The notes: generated by a model not told the origin, from the sequence alone. Shown: positions 28,387 to 37,841, numbered from the stretch's first letter. The stretch is 64,000 nucleotides of DNA from Arthrobacter sp. PAMC25564 (GCF_004798705.1 NZ_CP039290.1:3782001-3846000), one strand, 5' to 3'. Numbers and translations are program-made.

Positions 28387-29520
28387 CTACAGGACGTCGG
28401 TGTCGCCCTTGGCCTTGAGCGCGTCGACGGCCTGCTTGACCCGCTGGGAGTGTTCCTTCGTGGTGACCAGCAGGGCATCGGGGGTGTCCACGATGACCAC
28501 GTCCTTGATACCGATCAGGGCGATGACGCGCTTGGTGTCGGAGACCACCACGCCGCTGGCGTTTTCGGTGAACACACGGGCGCCCTCGCCGATGACGGTG
28601 ACGTCGTCGACTTCCTTGGCGCTGTTGAGCCGGCCCACGGAGGCGAAGTCGCCGACGTCGTCCCAGCGGAAGGTGCCGGGCACCACCGCTACATCACCGG
28701 CGGCGGCGGCAGGTTCGGCCACGGCGTAGTCGATGGCAATCTTGGGCAGGGTGGGCCAGACTCGGGCGGTGACTTCGTCCTGCAGCGGGGTGTCCCAGGC
28801 CTTGGCGATTTCCTGCAGGCCCGCGAAGAGCTCGGGCTGGTTGGCTTCGAGATGCTTGAGCATAAGAGAGACCGGGGCCACGAACATGCCGGCGTTCCAG
28901 ACATATTCACCGCTGTCCACGTACTGCTGGGCGACGTCCTCGCTGGGCTTCTCCACGAACTCGACGACGGCCTGGGCGCTGGGGGCCCCGGAGATGTTGA
29001 GCGCGGCACCGGAGCGGATGTAGCCGAATCCGGTGGAAGGGTGGGTGGGCTTGATGCCGATCGTGACGATTTTCCCCGCCGCCGCGGTGTAGATGGCCTC
29101 GCGCACGGCGTCCTGGAACAGGCTGTCCGGGCTGATCACCTGGTCCGCGGCGAAGGAGCCCATGATGGTGTCCGGATCCCGTTCGTAGAGGATGGCTGCG
29201 GCAAGTCCGATCGCCGCCCCCGAGTCCTTGGGCTCGCTTTCCAGTACCAGGTCGGCCGCCTGCACCTCGGGCAACTGGCGGCAGACTGCCGCCCGGTGTG
29301 CCGTTCCGGTCACGACGAGCACACGCTTGCCCGCGAGTGGCTCCAGACGGTCGTATGTCGCGCGCAGCAAGGTGCTGCCGGAACCCGTGAGGTCGTGGAG
29401 GAACTTGGGGGCTGCTGCCCGCGACAGCGGCCAGAGACGGGTCCCCACACCGCCTGCCGGAATCACCGCAATAAAACGGTCAAGGGGCGAATTCTGGCTT
29501 GTCACTTTTTCTGTACTCAT
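28387..29520 (-). CDS. manC: Mannose-1-phosphate guanylyltransferase
   Basis: Makes GDP-mannose from mannose 1-phosphate and GTP, for glycans and mannolipids. 377 residues from the ATG at 29520, which is preferred over a longer frame. The nucleotidyltransferase signature AVIPAGGVGTRLWPLSRAAAPKFL is at about residues 18-41, with VLESEPKDSGAAIGLAAAI, FVEKPSED and WNAGMFVA later. No phosphomannose isomerase domain is fused. An inverted repeat CGGCTA-CTT-TAGCCG (29523-29537) lies right upstream of the start. The symbol follows the enzyme name; manB-type genes are not in the window. Confidence 0.92.
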   Translation of the reverse strand: MSTEKVTSQNSPLDRFIAVIPAGGVGTRLWPLSRAAAPKFLHDLTGSGSTLLRATYDRLEPLAGKRVLVVTGTAHRAAVCRQLPEVQAADLVLESEPKDSGAAIGLAAAILYERDPDTIMGSFAADQVISPDSLFQDAVREAIYTAAAGKIVTIGIKPTHPSTGFGYIRSGAALNISGAPSAQAVVEFVEKPSEDVAQQYVDSGEYVWNAGMFVAPVSLMLKHLEANQPELFAGLQEIAKAWDTPLQDEVTARVWPTLPKIAIDYAVAEPAAAAGDVAVVPGTFRWDDVGDFASVGRLNSAKEVDDVTVIGEGARVFTENASGVVVSDTKRVIALIGIKDVVIVDTPDALLVTTKEHSQRVKQAVDALKAKGDTDVL

Positions 29521-29772
29521 CACGGCTACTTTAGCCGAACAGCCCGCAAGGGACCGTGACCCGCACCCTGGGACACCCCCGAAAGCCCGCCAGTGTGGCG
29601 TTCGTCTCAAAACCGGGCACCGCGCCCGGTGCCGTCACGATCTATGCCTTGAATTGAATAAGCTGTGAGCGAAGCCTAGATTTAGGCTTGAGCTTACGAG
29701 TGCTCTCGCAGCCGGCGTTCCCCCCGCGTGGATCCCATGCCAGCGCCGCTGTGTCGCAGGGAGGTTTATTCA
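29521..29772. promoter_or_regulatory. Divergent intergenic region manC / sdhC with nested inverted repeat
   Basis: Holds CGGCTA-CTT-TAGCCG next to manC (29523-29537). In the middle is a nested repeat: outer arms TAAGCT (29659-29664) and AGCTTA (29691-29696), inner arms AAGCCTA (29672-29678) and TAGGCTT (29683-29689). Promoters for both directions must lie here but I cannot place them with confidence. Confidence 0.45.
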
Positions 29773-30153
29773 GTGCCGACAAAACCAGCTGGCACCTTGT
29801 ACCGCGGCCGTGAAGGCATGTGGTCCTGGGTTGGACACCGCATTACCGGTGTTGTGATCTTTTTCTTCTTGTTGGTCCATGTGCTGGACACCTCATTGGT
29901 GCGTGTGTCCCCCGAGGCATACACCGCCGTGATCGGCGCCTACAAGAATCCCCTGATGGCCCTGGGTGAAACGGGCCTTGTCGCAGCGATCGTGTTCCAC
30001 GCCTTCAACGGCCTGCGGATCATCGCCGTCGACTTCTGGAAGAAGGGCGCGAAGTACCAGCGCCAGATGCTGTGGACGGTGCTGGCCCTGTGGGTCGTCG
30101 TCATGGTTGGCTTCTCCATCCGCCACCTTTCCCTCGCCCTCGGAGGTCACTAG
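29773..30153 (+). CDS. sdhC: Succinate dehydrogenase cytochrome b556 subunit
   Basis: Membrane anchor and haem/quinone subunit of complex II, 126 residues. The GTG at 29773 is chosen because AGGGAGG lies 8 bases upstream (29758-29764); a GTG at 29728 would add an unlikely leader. Landmarks are YRGREGMWSWVGHRITGVVI near the N-terminus, HVLDTSLVRVSPEAY, and the haem-region His in FHAFNGLRI. Three transmembrane helices. sdhD follows after 2 bases. Confidence 0.92.
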   Translation: MPTKPAGTLYRGREGMWSWVGHRITGVVIFFFLLVHVLDTSLVRVSPEAYTAVIGAYKNPLMALGETGLVAAIVFHAFNGLRIIAVDFWKKGAKYQRQMLWTVLALWVVVMVGFSIRHLSLALGGH

Positions 30154-30155
30154 CC

Positions 30156-30635
30156 ATGAGCGCCACCATTCAGCCCCCACGTAGTGGAAAACTCAGTAGC
30201 GGAAAGATCCAGCCGCAGTACCGCCGCAGCGGTCCGTCCAGGGGCAACTTCGAAATGCTGGCATGGCTTTTCATGCGGCTTTCGGGCGTTGTCCTGGTGG
30301 TCCTGATCTTCGGGCACCTGACGGTCAACCTGCTCGTCGGCGAGGGAATCCACGCGATCGACTTCGGTTTCGTTGCCGGGAAGTGGGCCGACCCGTTCTG
30401 GCAGGTCTGGGACCTCGCCATGCTGTGGCTCGCCATGCTGCACGGCACCAACGGCGTCCGGACCATCATCAACGACTACGCTGAGAAGGACTCCACACGC
30501 CTCTGGCTGAAGATTGTCCTCTTCGCGGCTACCGCCGCCATCATCATCCTGGGCACCCTGGTGATCTTCACCTTCAACCCGTGCCCCGTGGTCAGCGGTG
30601 TCCAGCTGCCGGGCGGTTTCTGCCCCGCGCCGTAA
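30156..30635 (+). CDS. sdhD: Succinate dehydrogenase hydrophobic membrane anchor subunit
   Basis: Second membrane subunit of complex II, 159 residues. About 30 polar residues are followed by three transmembrane helices (MLAWLFMRLSGVVLVVLIFGH, VWDLAMLWLAMLHGTNGVRTI, LKIVLFAATAAIIILGTLVIF). RLSG...GH and HGTNGVR are typical of the SdhD family and hold the likely haem and quinone residues. ATG 2 bases after sdhC. A 119-base gap with a hairpin separates it from sdhA. Confidence 0.92.
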   Translation: MSATIQPPRSGKLSSGKIQPQYRRSGPSRGNFEMLAWLFMRLSGVVLVVLIFGHLTVNLLVGEGIHAIDFGFVAGKWADPFWQVWDLAMLWLAMLHGTNGVRTIINDYAEKDSTRLWLKIVLFAATAAIIILGTLVIFTFNPCPVVSGVQLPGGFCPAP

Positions 30636-30693
30636 GGGCGCTTCCGTAACGGATCCCCGCCCGCCCGTCGCAGGCAGGATATCCACGAGATTT

Positions 30694-30723
30694 CACCGGA
30701 CAGGCTTCGCCGGCCGGTGTTTT
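30694..30723 (+). terminator. Attenuator-like hairpin between sdhD and sdhA
   Basis: CACCGG ... CCGGTG (30694-30719) with an inner GGC-TTC-GCC, followed directly by TTTT. It has the form of a weak intrinsic terminator inside the operon. Confidence 0.4.
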
Positions 30724-30754
30724 ACAGCGAATTTTGAGAGAAAGAGCGTCTGGT

Positions 30755-32554
30755 ATGCAGGTCCATAAGTACGACGTCGTCATCGTCGGTGCCGGTGGCG
30801 CCGGGATGCGCGCGGCGATCGAATCCGGTCAGCGCGCGCGAACAGCAGTACTGACCAAGCTCTACCCCACCCGGTCCCACACCGGCGCGGCGCAGGGCGG
30901 CATGTGCGCGGCCCTGGCGAATGTCGAGGAAGACAACTGGGAGTGGCACACCTTCGACACCATCAAGGGTGGCGACTACCTGGTTGACCAGGACGCCGCC
31001 GAGGTCATGGCGAAGGAAGCGATCGACGCCGTCCTGGACCTGGAAAAGATGGGCCTGCCGTTCAACCGCACACCCGAGGGCCGCATTGACCAGCGCCGGT
31101 TCGGCGGCCACACCCGGGACCATGGCAAGGCTCCGGTCCGCCGCGCCTGCTACGCCGCCGACCGCACCGGCCACATGATCCTGCAGACCCTGTACCAAAA
31201 CTGCGTCAAGCACAACGTCGAGTTCTACAACGAGTACTACGTACTGGACCTGCTGACCGTCGAGGAAGACGCCGTCCGCGAGGACGGCACCCCGTACAAG
31301 CAGAAGCGTGTCGCCGGCGTCGTCTCCTACGACCTCGCCTCCGGCGAGCTGCACGTCTTCCAGGCCAAGTCCGTGATCTTCGCCTCCGGCGGCGCCGGCA
31401 AGGTCTTCAAGACCACCTCCAACGCCCACACCCTCACCGGTGACGGGATGGGCATCGCGTTCCGCCGCGGCATCCCGCTGGAGGACATGGAGTTCTTCCA
31501 GTTCCACCCGACAGGCCTCGCGGGCCTGGGCATCCTCCTCTCCGAGGCCGCCCGCGGCGAAGGCGCGATCCTGCGCAACTCCGAGGGTGAACGCTTCATG
31601 GAGCGCTACGCCCCCACCATCAAGGACCTCGCCCCCCGCGACATCGTGGCCCGCTCCATGGCCAACGAAGTCCGTGAGGGACGCGGCTGTGGTCCGAACA
31701 AGGACTACGTCCTCCTTGACCTGACCCACCTCGAGCCGGCGCACATCGACGCGAAACTGCCGGACATCACCGAGTTCGCCCGCACCTACCTCGGCGTCGA
31801 GCCCTACACGGAGCCGGTTCCCGTCTTCCCGACGGCGCACTATGCCATGGGCGGCATCCCGACCAACATCAAGGGCGAGGTCCTCCAGGACAACGACACG
31901 GTCATCCCGGGCCTGTACGCCGCCGGCGAGGTCGCCTGCGTTTCGGTGCACGGCTCCAACCGCCTGGGCACCAACTCGCTGCTGGACATCAACGTCTTCG
32001 GCAAGCGCTCGGGCATCAATGCGGCCGAGTACGCCAAGACCGCTGACTATGTCGAACTTCCGGCTGACCCGGAGGGCTACACGCTGAACCTGCTGGACCA
32101 CGTCCGCACCTCCGAGGGCACCGAAAAGGTCGCTGCGATCCGCAAGGAACTGCAGGACACCATGGACGCCAACATGCAGGTGTTCCGAACGGCGGACACG
32201 CTGAACCAGGTCCTGAAGGACATCGCCTCCTTCGACGAGCGGTACCAGCGCATCAGCGTCCAGGACAAGGGCAAGCGGTTCAACCTTGACCTGCTCGAGG
32301 CCGTCGAGCTGGGCTTCCTGCTGGAGCTGGCCAAGGTCATGACCGTGGCCGCCCTGCACCGCGAGGAATCCCGAGGCGGACACTTCCGCGAGGACTTCCC
32401 CGAACGCGACGACGAAAAATTCATGAAACACTCCATGGCGTACAAGGATGAGCATGCCCCGGCGGACGGATCTGCGGAGGCAATTGCAGGGATCCGGCTT
32501 GGCACCAAACCGGTTGTCTTTACGCGCTACGAGCCGATGGTGAGGAAGTACTAA
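30755..32554 (+). CDS. sdhA: Succinate dehydrogenase flavoprotein subunit
   Basis: Catalytic subunit with covalent FAD, 599 residues. Landmarks are VVIVGAGGAGMRAAIESG (residues 9-26), the FAD attachment site SHTGAAQGGMCAAL (His about 44), the active-site stretch RRFGGHTRDHGKAPVRRACYAADRTGH, and GGIPTNIKGEVL, SVHGSNRLGTNSLLDINVFGK. The ATG at 30755 gives the usual N-terminus MQVHKYDVVIVG. sdhB starts one base after the stop. Confidence 0.97.
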   Translation: MQVHKYDVVIVGAGGAGMRAAIESGQRARTAVLTKLYPTRSHTGAAQGGMCAALANVEEDNWEWHTFDTIKGGDYLVDQDAAEVMAKEAIDAVLDLEKMGLPFNRTPEGRIDQRRFGGHTRDHGKAPVRRACYAADRTGHMILQTLYQNCVKHNVEFYNEYYVLDLLTVEEDAVREDGTPYKQKRVAGVVSYDLASGELHVFQAKSVIFASGGAGKVFKTTSNAHTLTGDGMGIAFRRGIPLEDMEFFQFHPTGLAGLGILLSEAARGEGAILRNSEGERFMERYAPTIKDLAPRDIVARSMANEVREGRGCGPNKDYVLLDLTHLEPAHIDAKLPDITEFARTYLGVEPYTEPVPVFPTAHYAMGGIPTNIKGEVLQDNDTVIPGLYAAGEVACVSVHGSNRLGTNSLLDINVFGKRSGINAAEYAKTADYVELPADPEGYTLNLLDHVRTSEGTEKVAAIRKELQDTMDANMQVFRTADTLNQVLKDIASFDERYQRISVQDKGKRFNLDLLEAVELGFLLELAKVMTVAALHREESRGGHFREDFPERDDEKFMKHSMAYKDEHAPADGSAEAIAGIRLGTKPVVFTRYEPMVRKY

Positions 32555-32555
32555 G

Positions 32556-33338
32556 ATGACCGCCGAACTTGCTGAGCCAGCCTCCAAGATCGAACTGCCC
32601 GCCCACATCGGGGGCGGCGGGGAGATCCCGTCCTTCGACGTCCACCTGCGCGTGCGCCGCTACAACCCCGAGGTCTCCGAAGAGTCCACCTGGGATGACT
32701 TCCACGTCACCATGTACGGCACCGACCGTGTTCTCGACGCCCTGCACAAGGTCAAGTGGGAGATCGACGGCAGTGTTTCGTTCCGCCGTTCCTGTGCCCA
32801 CGGCGTCTGCGGTTCCGATGCCATGCGCATCAACGGCCGCAACCGCCTTGCCTGCAAGACCCTGCTCAAGGACCTGGACACGTCCAAGCCCATCACCGTT
32901 GAGCCTATCAAGGGCCTGCCGGTGGAGAAGGACCTGATCGTGGACATGGAGCCGTTCTTCCAGTCCTTCCGCGAGGTGATGCCCTTCCTGATCAACCGCG
33001 GCCACGAGCCCACCAAGGAACGCCTGCAGTCCGCCGAGGACCGCGAACGGTTTGACGACACCACCAAGTGCATCCTGTGCGCCGCGTGCACCTCGTCCTG
33101 CCCGGTGTTCTGGACCGACGGCCAGTACTTCGGCCCGGCGGCCATCGTCAACGCGCACCGCTTCATCTTCGATTCGCGCGATGATGCCGGCGACATGCGC
33201 CTGGAGATCCTCAACGACAAGGAAGGCGTGTGGCGCTGCCGCACCACCTTCAACTGCACCGAGGCATGCCCCCGCGGCATCCAGATCACGCAGGCCATCG
33301 CAGAGGTCAAGCAGGCCATCCTGTCCCGCAAGGTCTAG
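32556..33338 (+). CDS. sdhB: Succinate dehydrogenase iron-sulfur subunit
   Basis: Electron-transfer subunit of complex II, 260 residues. The [2Fe-2S] cluster ligands are in FRRSCAHGVCGSDAMRINGR plus LACKTL. The second half has CILCAACTSSCPVFW and CRTTFNCTEACPRGI, which supply the [4Fe-4S] and [3Fe-4S] clusters. Last gene of sdhCDAB, followed by a strong terminator. Confidence 0.97.
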   Translation: MTAELAEPASKIELPAHIGGGGEIPSFDVHLRVRRYNPEVSEESTWDDFHVTMYGTDRVLDALHKVKWEIDGSVSFRRSCAHGVCGSDAMRINGRNRLACKTLLKDLDTSKPITVEPIKGLPVEKDLIVDMEPFFQSFREVMPFLINRGHEPTKERLQSAEDRERFDDTTKCILCAACTSSCPVFWTDGQYFGPAAIVNAHRFIFDSRDDAGDMRLEILNDKEGVWRCRTTFNCTEACPRGIQITQAIAEVKQAILSRKV

Positions 33339-33366
33339 CAACTGGTTCGTCAGAACCAAAGGAAAC

Positions 33367-33416
33367 AGACGACGACGGCGCCTCTCACCTTCCGGGTGGG
33401 GGCGCCGCCGTCGTCT
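33367..33416 (+). terminator. Terminator after sdhB
   Basis: Sixteen-bp stem with one mismatch (arm AGACGACGACGGCGCC), 28 bases after the sdhB stop. Confidence 0.8.
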
Positions 33417-33441
33417 ACCCGCCCACATGAAAGGGCCCACG

Positions 33442-34206
33442 GTGTCCAGTTCCGAAAAAGTCTCCTTCCAAGGTTCCACCGGCGAAATGCTCTCCGGCAT
33501 CATCGACGTCCCCGAGGGGAAAGTGAAGGGTTGGGGCGTCTTCTCGCACGGCTTCACGCTGGGCAAGGACAGCCCCGCGGCGTCCCGGATGTGCAAGGCG
33601 CTGGCCGACAACGGCGTGGGCATGCTCCGTTTCGACAACCTCGGCCTCGGCGAATCCGCCGGGCTGTGGTCGGAGGGGTCCTTCAGCCACAAGGTGGCGG
33701 ACACCGTGAAAGCGGCCGAATTCATGAACGCCTCGGGCCGGGCGGTCTCACTGCTCGTGGGGCATTCCTTTGGCGGAGCCGCCGTCCTGGCCGCGGCCCG
33801 GCAGATTCCGGACCTCGACGCCGTGGCCACCGTCGGTGCGCCGTTTTCGCCCAAGCACGTGGCCCACGTCTTCGATGCGGCGCTGGACCGCATCCTCAGC
33901 GAGGGCAGCGCGGAGGTGGACCTGGGCGGCAAGCGGGTGGAGATCCGGCGGCACTTCGTCGAGGACCTCGAGAACGCCGATCTGACCGACTGCATCAGGG
34001 CCCTGCACAGGCCGCTCATGGTGCTCCACTCCCCCACGGACAACACGGTGGGGATCGAGAACGCCAGCACCATCTTCCAGACGGCGCGGCATCCACGCAG
34101 CTTCGTCTCGCTGGAGGGCAGCGACCACCTGCTGACGGGCAAGGGGCAGGCTGCGCGGGCGGCGAAGATTATCTCGGCGTGGGCCGATCAGTACCTCGAT
34201 GCCTGA
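33442..34206 (+). CDS. Alpha/beta hydrolase
   Basis: Cytoplasmic hydrolase of about 254 residues. It has FSHGFTLGKDSPAASRM (oxyanion region), RFDNLGLGES, the nucleophile elbow VGHSFGGAAV (Ser about 103), an Asp in VLHSPTDNTVGIENA, and a final catalytic His in GSDHLLTGKG. The family is often annotated as an OsmC-linked or S9-like esterase; the substrate is unknown. The GTG at 33442 has AAAGGG upstream and gives a typical N-terminus; an ATG at 33427, which has no ribosome site, would add five residues. The 3' end overlaps the convergent gene by 38 bases. Confidence 0.85.
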   Translation: MSSSEKVSFQGSTGEMLSGIIDVPEGKVKGWGVFSHGFTLGKDSPAASRMCKALADNGVGMLRFDNLGLGESAGLWSEGSFSHKVADTVKAAEFMNASGRAVSLLVGHSFGGAAVLAAARQIPDLDAVATVGAPFSPKHVAHVFDAALDRILSEGSAEVDLGGKRVEIRRHFVEDLENADLTDCIRALHRPLMVLHSPTDNTVGIENASTIFQTARHPRSFVSLEGSDHLLTGKGQAARAAKIISAWADQYLDA

Positions 34207-35380
34207 GCACGGCTGAGCGCTCACTCCGCTGTTTTCCCGCAGCCTGTTTTCCGGCAGGAGGCGTTTTGCCCGGCTGCACCTGGCGGGCGCCCCAGCCGTT
34301 CGTCGTGGCCGCGGGATCCGCCCTCAGGTCCTCGTCGCGGACCGCGGCCCAGGCTGCCGAGACCAGGTAGACCTGGCTGACGAGGTTGAACCAGATCAGC
34401 AGGCCGATGATGATGGCGAAAGGTGCCAGGATGGGGTTCCGTCCGGCACCGGCCAGCAGTTCGGCGCTGAAGATCTGCAGCACGGCCGTGCCCACCGCGG
34501 CCAGGCCGGTGCCTTCCAGCAGGGCGCGCCTGGCCAGCTTCAGCCCGGCCGCGAGCCGGAACATGACCAGCGCGGTGCACCAGCCCAGCAACAAGGGCAC
34601 GGCGATCTTGACCGAGGTGGTCAGCGGGCCGGCCACCAGGGGGTCAAGGTGGAGTTGCCCGGTGACCCAGCCGGCGGCCGTGCCGAAGACCAGCGAGACG
34701 CCGGCGCTGATCCCCAAGGCCACGCCCAGGAGCAGCAGGATACCGGCGTCGCGCAGCTTGACCAGGACCGGGTTCAGCTTCCGGGGCCCCAGCCGCATCA
34801 CGCCCCGCAGGCCGTCGCGGAGGCCATCAATCCAGCCGAGCGAGGTCACCAGCGTCACGACGGCGGCGATCGCGGCCGTCCAGCCGAGGCCATTGGGGTT
34901 CAGCAGGTCCTGCGGATCGACCAGGCCCTGTCCGCCGTCGACCTTCAAGAGGCCGGGGGCATTGATGGCAACGCTGCTGATGACCCGGTCCAGCAGCGCC
35001 GGCTGCCCGCGCAGCACCAGCCCAGCGACGGAGAAGCCGGTGGCCAGCAGGCCGGTGACCGAAAAGAACATCCGGAAGCCGATGCCGGCGCTCATCAGCG
35101 GACCATGCTGGAGGCTGTAGTGCTGGAAGGCCCGGATGGGCCGGACGGCGTTGAGCCGGGCGAGGAGCCACTGGAGCAGCGGCAGCAACGCGGCCGGCCC
35201 TCCACCGCCGGAACGGCGCGCCTTTCCCCAGTCGATCCTCTTGCGGATGACTTCCAGCTTCAGCCGGGCCAGTTCGGTGGGAAGCGGAGGATCAGCGGAC
35301 GGCTGCTGAGCCGTCCGGGCCTCTGTCGTCGTCAGGTGCGGTGCCAAAGTCAAGCTCTTCCCGTAGCTGCCATATGCCAT
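34169..35380 (-). CDS. YihY/UPF0761-family membrane protein
   Basis: Polytopic inner-membrane protein, about 403 residues. The core (about 75-340) has six hydrophobic segments and family motifs such as QHYSLQHGPLMSAGIGFRMFFSV, LGWIDGLRDGLRGVMRL and PFAIIIGLLIWFNLVSQVYLVSAAW. These proteins were once called BrkB-like or RNase BN; their function is not settled. The start is uncertain: the ATG at 35380 overlaps the upstream gene by 89 bases, while TTG codons at about 35353 and 35347 would shorten this. The C-terminal tail is basic and low in complexity. Confidence 0.82.
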   Translation of the reverse strand: MAYGSYGKSLTLAPHLTTTEARTAQQPSADPPLPTELARLKLEVIRKRIDWGKARRSGGGGPAALLPLLQWLLARLNAVRPIRAFQHYSLQHGPLMSAGIGFRMFFSVTGLLATGFSVAGLVLRGQPALLDRVISSVAINAPGLLKVDGGQGLVDPQDLLNPNGLGWTAAIAAVVTLVTSLGWIDGLRDGLRGVMRLGPRKLNPVLVKLRDAGILLLLGVALGISAGVSLVFGTAAGWVTGQLHLDPLVAGPLTTSVKIAVPLLLGWCTALVMFRLAAGLKLARRALLEGTGLAAVGTAVLQIFSAELLAGAGRNPILAPFAIIIGLLIWFNLVSQVYLVSAAWAAVRDEDLRADPAATTNGWGARQVQPGKTPPAGKQAAGKQRSERSAVLRHRGTDRPTPR

Positions 35381-35930
35381 TGTCGTCGTGCTCGTAAAGT
35401 CCCATGCTAGCCACCGGGAACGTGGCCCTGTAGTCCTTGAGCGCCGTTTCGGCCTCATCGAGGCTTTCCGGTGCCACGTCGTGGGCCACGGTGACGTGCG
35501 GGTGGTAGGCGAAGGGAAGTTCACGTTCCAGCGGCCCGGACTGGAGCTTCCGGTGCAGGCTGACGCAGTCCCCGAAACCGTCCTCGACGTTGAGGAAGAC
35601 CACCGGGGAAACCGGCCGGAAGGACCCGGTGCCGGCGACGGTGACGTTGAATGGCGCCTGCTTGCGTGCGATCTCCCGCACGTGGCGGCGCGTCGCTTCC
35701 CAGTCCTGCGTCATGGTGGTGGTCACCAGGGTGATGTGCGCCGGGATGACACCGGCCATGGGGTCGCCGAAGGAGGCACGCCAGCGCTGGAGTTCGTCGG
35801 CGATATCCGCCGGGAACCCCAGGATCACGCCGATGCTGACGCCTTCGCTGCGGGCCTGTCCGTCGCCGCCCGCGCCGCGGGCACGGACGCGCGAAACGTC
35901 GTCGGCGGTGGCTTTGCTGACGGACGCCAT
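35292..35930 (-). CDS. 2'-5' RNA ligase / cyclic phosphodiesterase family protein
   Basis: 2H-phosphoesterase superfamily protein, 212 residues. Both HxT/S motifs are visible: IPAHITLV (about residue 64) and YHPHVTVAHD (about 144). Such proteins act on cyclic phosphates or 2'-5' bonds in RNA or nucleotides; the substrate here is unknown. A polar N-terminal leader of about 30 residues precedes the fold (SIGVILGFPADIADELQRW). It ends 5 bases from trpS and is probably co-transcribed with it. Confidence 0.85.
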   Translation of the reverse strand: MASVSKATADDVSRVRARGAGGDGQARSEGVSIGVILGFPADIADELQRWRASFGDPMAGVIPAHITLVTTTMTQDWEATRRHVREIARKQAPFNVTVAGTGSFRPVSPVVFLNVEDGFGDCVSLHRKLQSGPLERELPFAYHPHVTVAHDVAPESLDEAETALKDYRATFPVASMGLYEHDDNGIWQLREELDFGTAPDDDRGPDGSAAVR

Positions 35931-35934
35931 CGGC

Positions 35935-36978
35935 CTAGCGGACTCCGGCCAGGCTCAGCGACGGCAGGAACCCCATGCGCTCATACACCTGGGTGAGCGT
36001 CACTGACGCGATTTCGCGGGCGCGCTCGGCGCCCTTTGCCAGCAGCCGGTCCAACTCCGCCGGATCCGCCATAAGCTCCTGGGTGCGGTTCCGCAGCGGC
36101 GTGATGAAATCCACCATGACCTCCGCCAGATCCGCCTTCAGGTGCCCATACATCTTGCCCTGGTACTCGGTTTCCAGCTCCGCGACCGATTTTCCGGTCA
36201 GCGTGGAATAGATGGTCAGCAGGTTGGACACACCAGGCTTGGCCTCTGCATCGAACCTGATCTCGCTGCCGGTGTCCGTCACGGCGGACTTGATGCGTTT
36301 GGCGGCGATCTTTGGGTCCTCCAGCAGCTGGATGGAACCGTGGGGTGACCCGCCCGTCTTGGACATCTTGGCGGTGGGACTCTGGAGGTCGTAGATCTTG
36401 GCGGTGGCCTTGAGGATGGTGGCCTCAGGCACCGTGAACGTCTGGCCGAAGCGGGTGTTGAAGCGCTGGGCCAGGTTTCGGGTCAGCTCAAGGTGCTGAC
36501 GCTGGTCCTCGCCGACGGGCACCAGGTCAGTCTGGTAAAGGAGGATATCGGCGGCCATCAGGGTGGGATAGGCAAACAGGCCCACGGTGGCGGCGTCGGC
36601 GCCCGCCTTCTGCGTCTTGTCCTTGAACTGGGTCATGCGGGACGCTTCGCCGAAACCGGTGATGCAATTCAGCGCCCAGGCGAGCTGCGCGTGCTCCGGC
36701 ACATGCGACTGCACAAAAAACGTGCACTTGTCCGGGTCAATGCCGGCAGCAATGTACTGCGCGGCAACCACGCGGGTGCGCTTGGCAAGCTCGGACGGCT
36801 CGAAGTCCACGGTGATGGCGTGGAGATCGGGGATGAAGAACACGGCGTCGTATTCCGCCTGCATGGCCACCCAGTTGCGGACGGCGCCGATGTAGTTGCC
36901 CAGGTGCAGTGAATCCGCCGTGGGCTTTGCACCCGACAGGATGCGCTTCTTGGTAACAGGGGTGGTAGAGCTAGTCAT
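35935..36978 (-). CDS. trpS: Tryptophanyl-tRNA synthetase
   Basis: Class I synthetase, 347 residues. The HIGH-type motif is in [19 protein letters not shown] (residues 16-34), and the KMSKS loop reads KMSKTGG near 205, an accepted variant. Other landmarks are [12 protein letters not shown] and [26 protein letters not shown] start at 36978. Standard length and no odd features. Confidence 0.96.
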   Translation of the reverse strand: MTSSTTPVTKKRILSGAKPTADSLHLGNYIGAVRNWVAMQAEYDAVFFIPDLHAITVDFEPSELAKRTRVVAAQYIAAGIDPDKCTFFVQSHVPEHAQLAWALNCITGFGEASRMTQFKDKTQKAGADAATVGLFAYPTLMAADILLYQTDLVPVGEDQRQHLELTRNLAQRFNTRFGQTFTVPEATILKATAKIYDLQSPTAKMSKTGGSPHGSIQLLEDPKIAAKRIKSAVTDTGSEIRFDAEAKPGVSNLLTIYSTLTGKSVAELETEYQGKMYGHLKADLAEVMVDFITPLRNRTQELMADPAELDRLLAKGAERAREIASVTLTQVYERMGFLPSLSLAGVR

Positions 36979-36997
36979 TCGCAGAAAACCTTCGGGT

Positions 36998-37840
36998 TTA
37001 GAGCCGGTAGTCCACTACCAGCGGGGCGTGGTCGGAGAAGCGGGTGTCCCAGGACGGTGCCCGGTCGACAACGGCTGACACTGCGGCAGCAGCGAGGGCG
37101 GGCGTGGCCATGTGGTAATCGATGCGCCAGCCCGTGTCGTTGTCGAAGGCCTGGCCCCGTTGCGACCACCAGGTGTAAGGGCCGTCGACGTTACCCGCCA
37201 GGCCCCGGTGAACATCCTTCCAGCCGATTTCCCCGCCGAAGAAGCGGTCGAAATATGCGCGCTCCTCGGGAAGGAAGCCGGCACGCTTGACGTTGCCCTT
37301 CCAGTTCTTGATATCCAGTTCGGTGTGGCCGACGTTGAGGTCGCCCACCACGAGGGCATGGTCACTGTGTTTGGCCAGCTCAGGCAGCCGGCTGAGCATC
37401 ACGTCCAGGAACCGGAACTTGTCGTCCTGCTTGGGGGTGCCGGCCTCGCCGGAGTGCACGTAGGCGCTGACGACCGTCAGCTGCGAAGCCTGCCCTTCGG
37501 CGTTCCGGACGGTGTAGTCCGCTTCGACCCAGCGCCCGGTGGTGGCGAAGAAGTCGTCCCCGATCCCGACGCGGGTGGCGAGCGGCTCTTCGCGGGAGGC
37601 TATCGCGACGCCGGCGCGGCCCTTGGCCTCGGCTTCGGCGTGCAGGATGTGCCAGCCCTCGCCGAGGAGTTCATGGACGATCGCGTCAGGGGCGCGGACT
37701 TCCTGGAGGCAGAGGATGTCCACTTCACGGGGCTCCAGCCATTCCGCCATGCCCTTCTTGTAGGCGGCGCGCAGGCCGTTGACGTTGACTGATGCGATAC
37801 GAAGGTGGTCCTTCTTCAATGCCGAGCTCACCCGATCCAC
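36998..37840 (-). CDS. xth: Exodeoxyribonuclease III
   Basis: AP endonuclease and 3' exonuclease of base excision repair, 280 residues. EEP-fold landmarks are [13 protein letters not shown] (metal Asn), [12 protein letters not shown] (metal Glu), [20 protein letters not shown] and [11 protein letters not shown], with the final [12 protein letters not shown]. The GTG at 37840 is the longest start; a GTG at 37831 and a TTG at 37819 are also possible. It ends 19 bases before trpS. Confidence 0.93.
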   Translation of the reverse strand: MDRVSSALKKDHLRIASVNVNGLRAAYKKGMAEWLEPREVDILCLQEVRAPDAIVHELLGEGWHILHAEAEAKGRAGVAIASREEPLATRVGIGDDFFATTGRWVEADYTVRNAEGQASQLTVVSAYVHSGEAGTPKQDDKFRFLDVMLSRLPELAKHSDHALVVGDLNVGHTELDIKNWKGNVKRAGFLPEERAYFDRFFGGEIGWKDVHRGLAGNVDGPYTWWSQRGQAFDNDTGWRIDYHMATPALAAAAVSAVVDRAPSWDTRFSDHAPLVVDYRL

Positions 37841-37841
37841 T

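Noticed and set aside
30722..32608. 628-codon minus-strand frame across sdhA
   Set aside because: Antisense shadow of sdhA.
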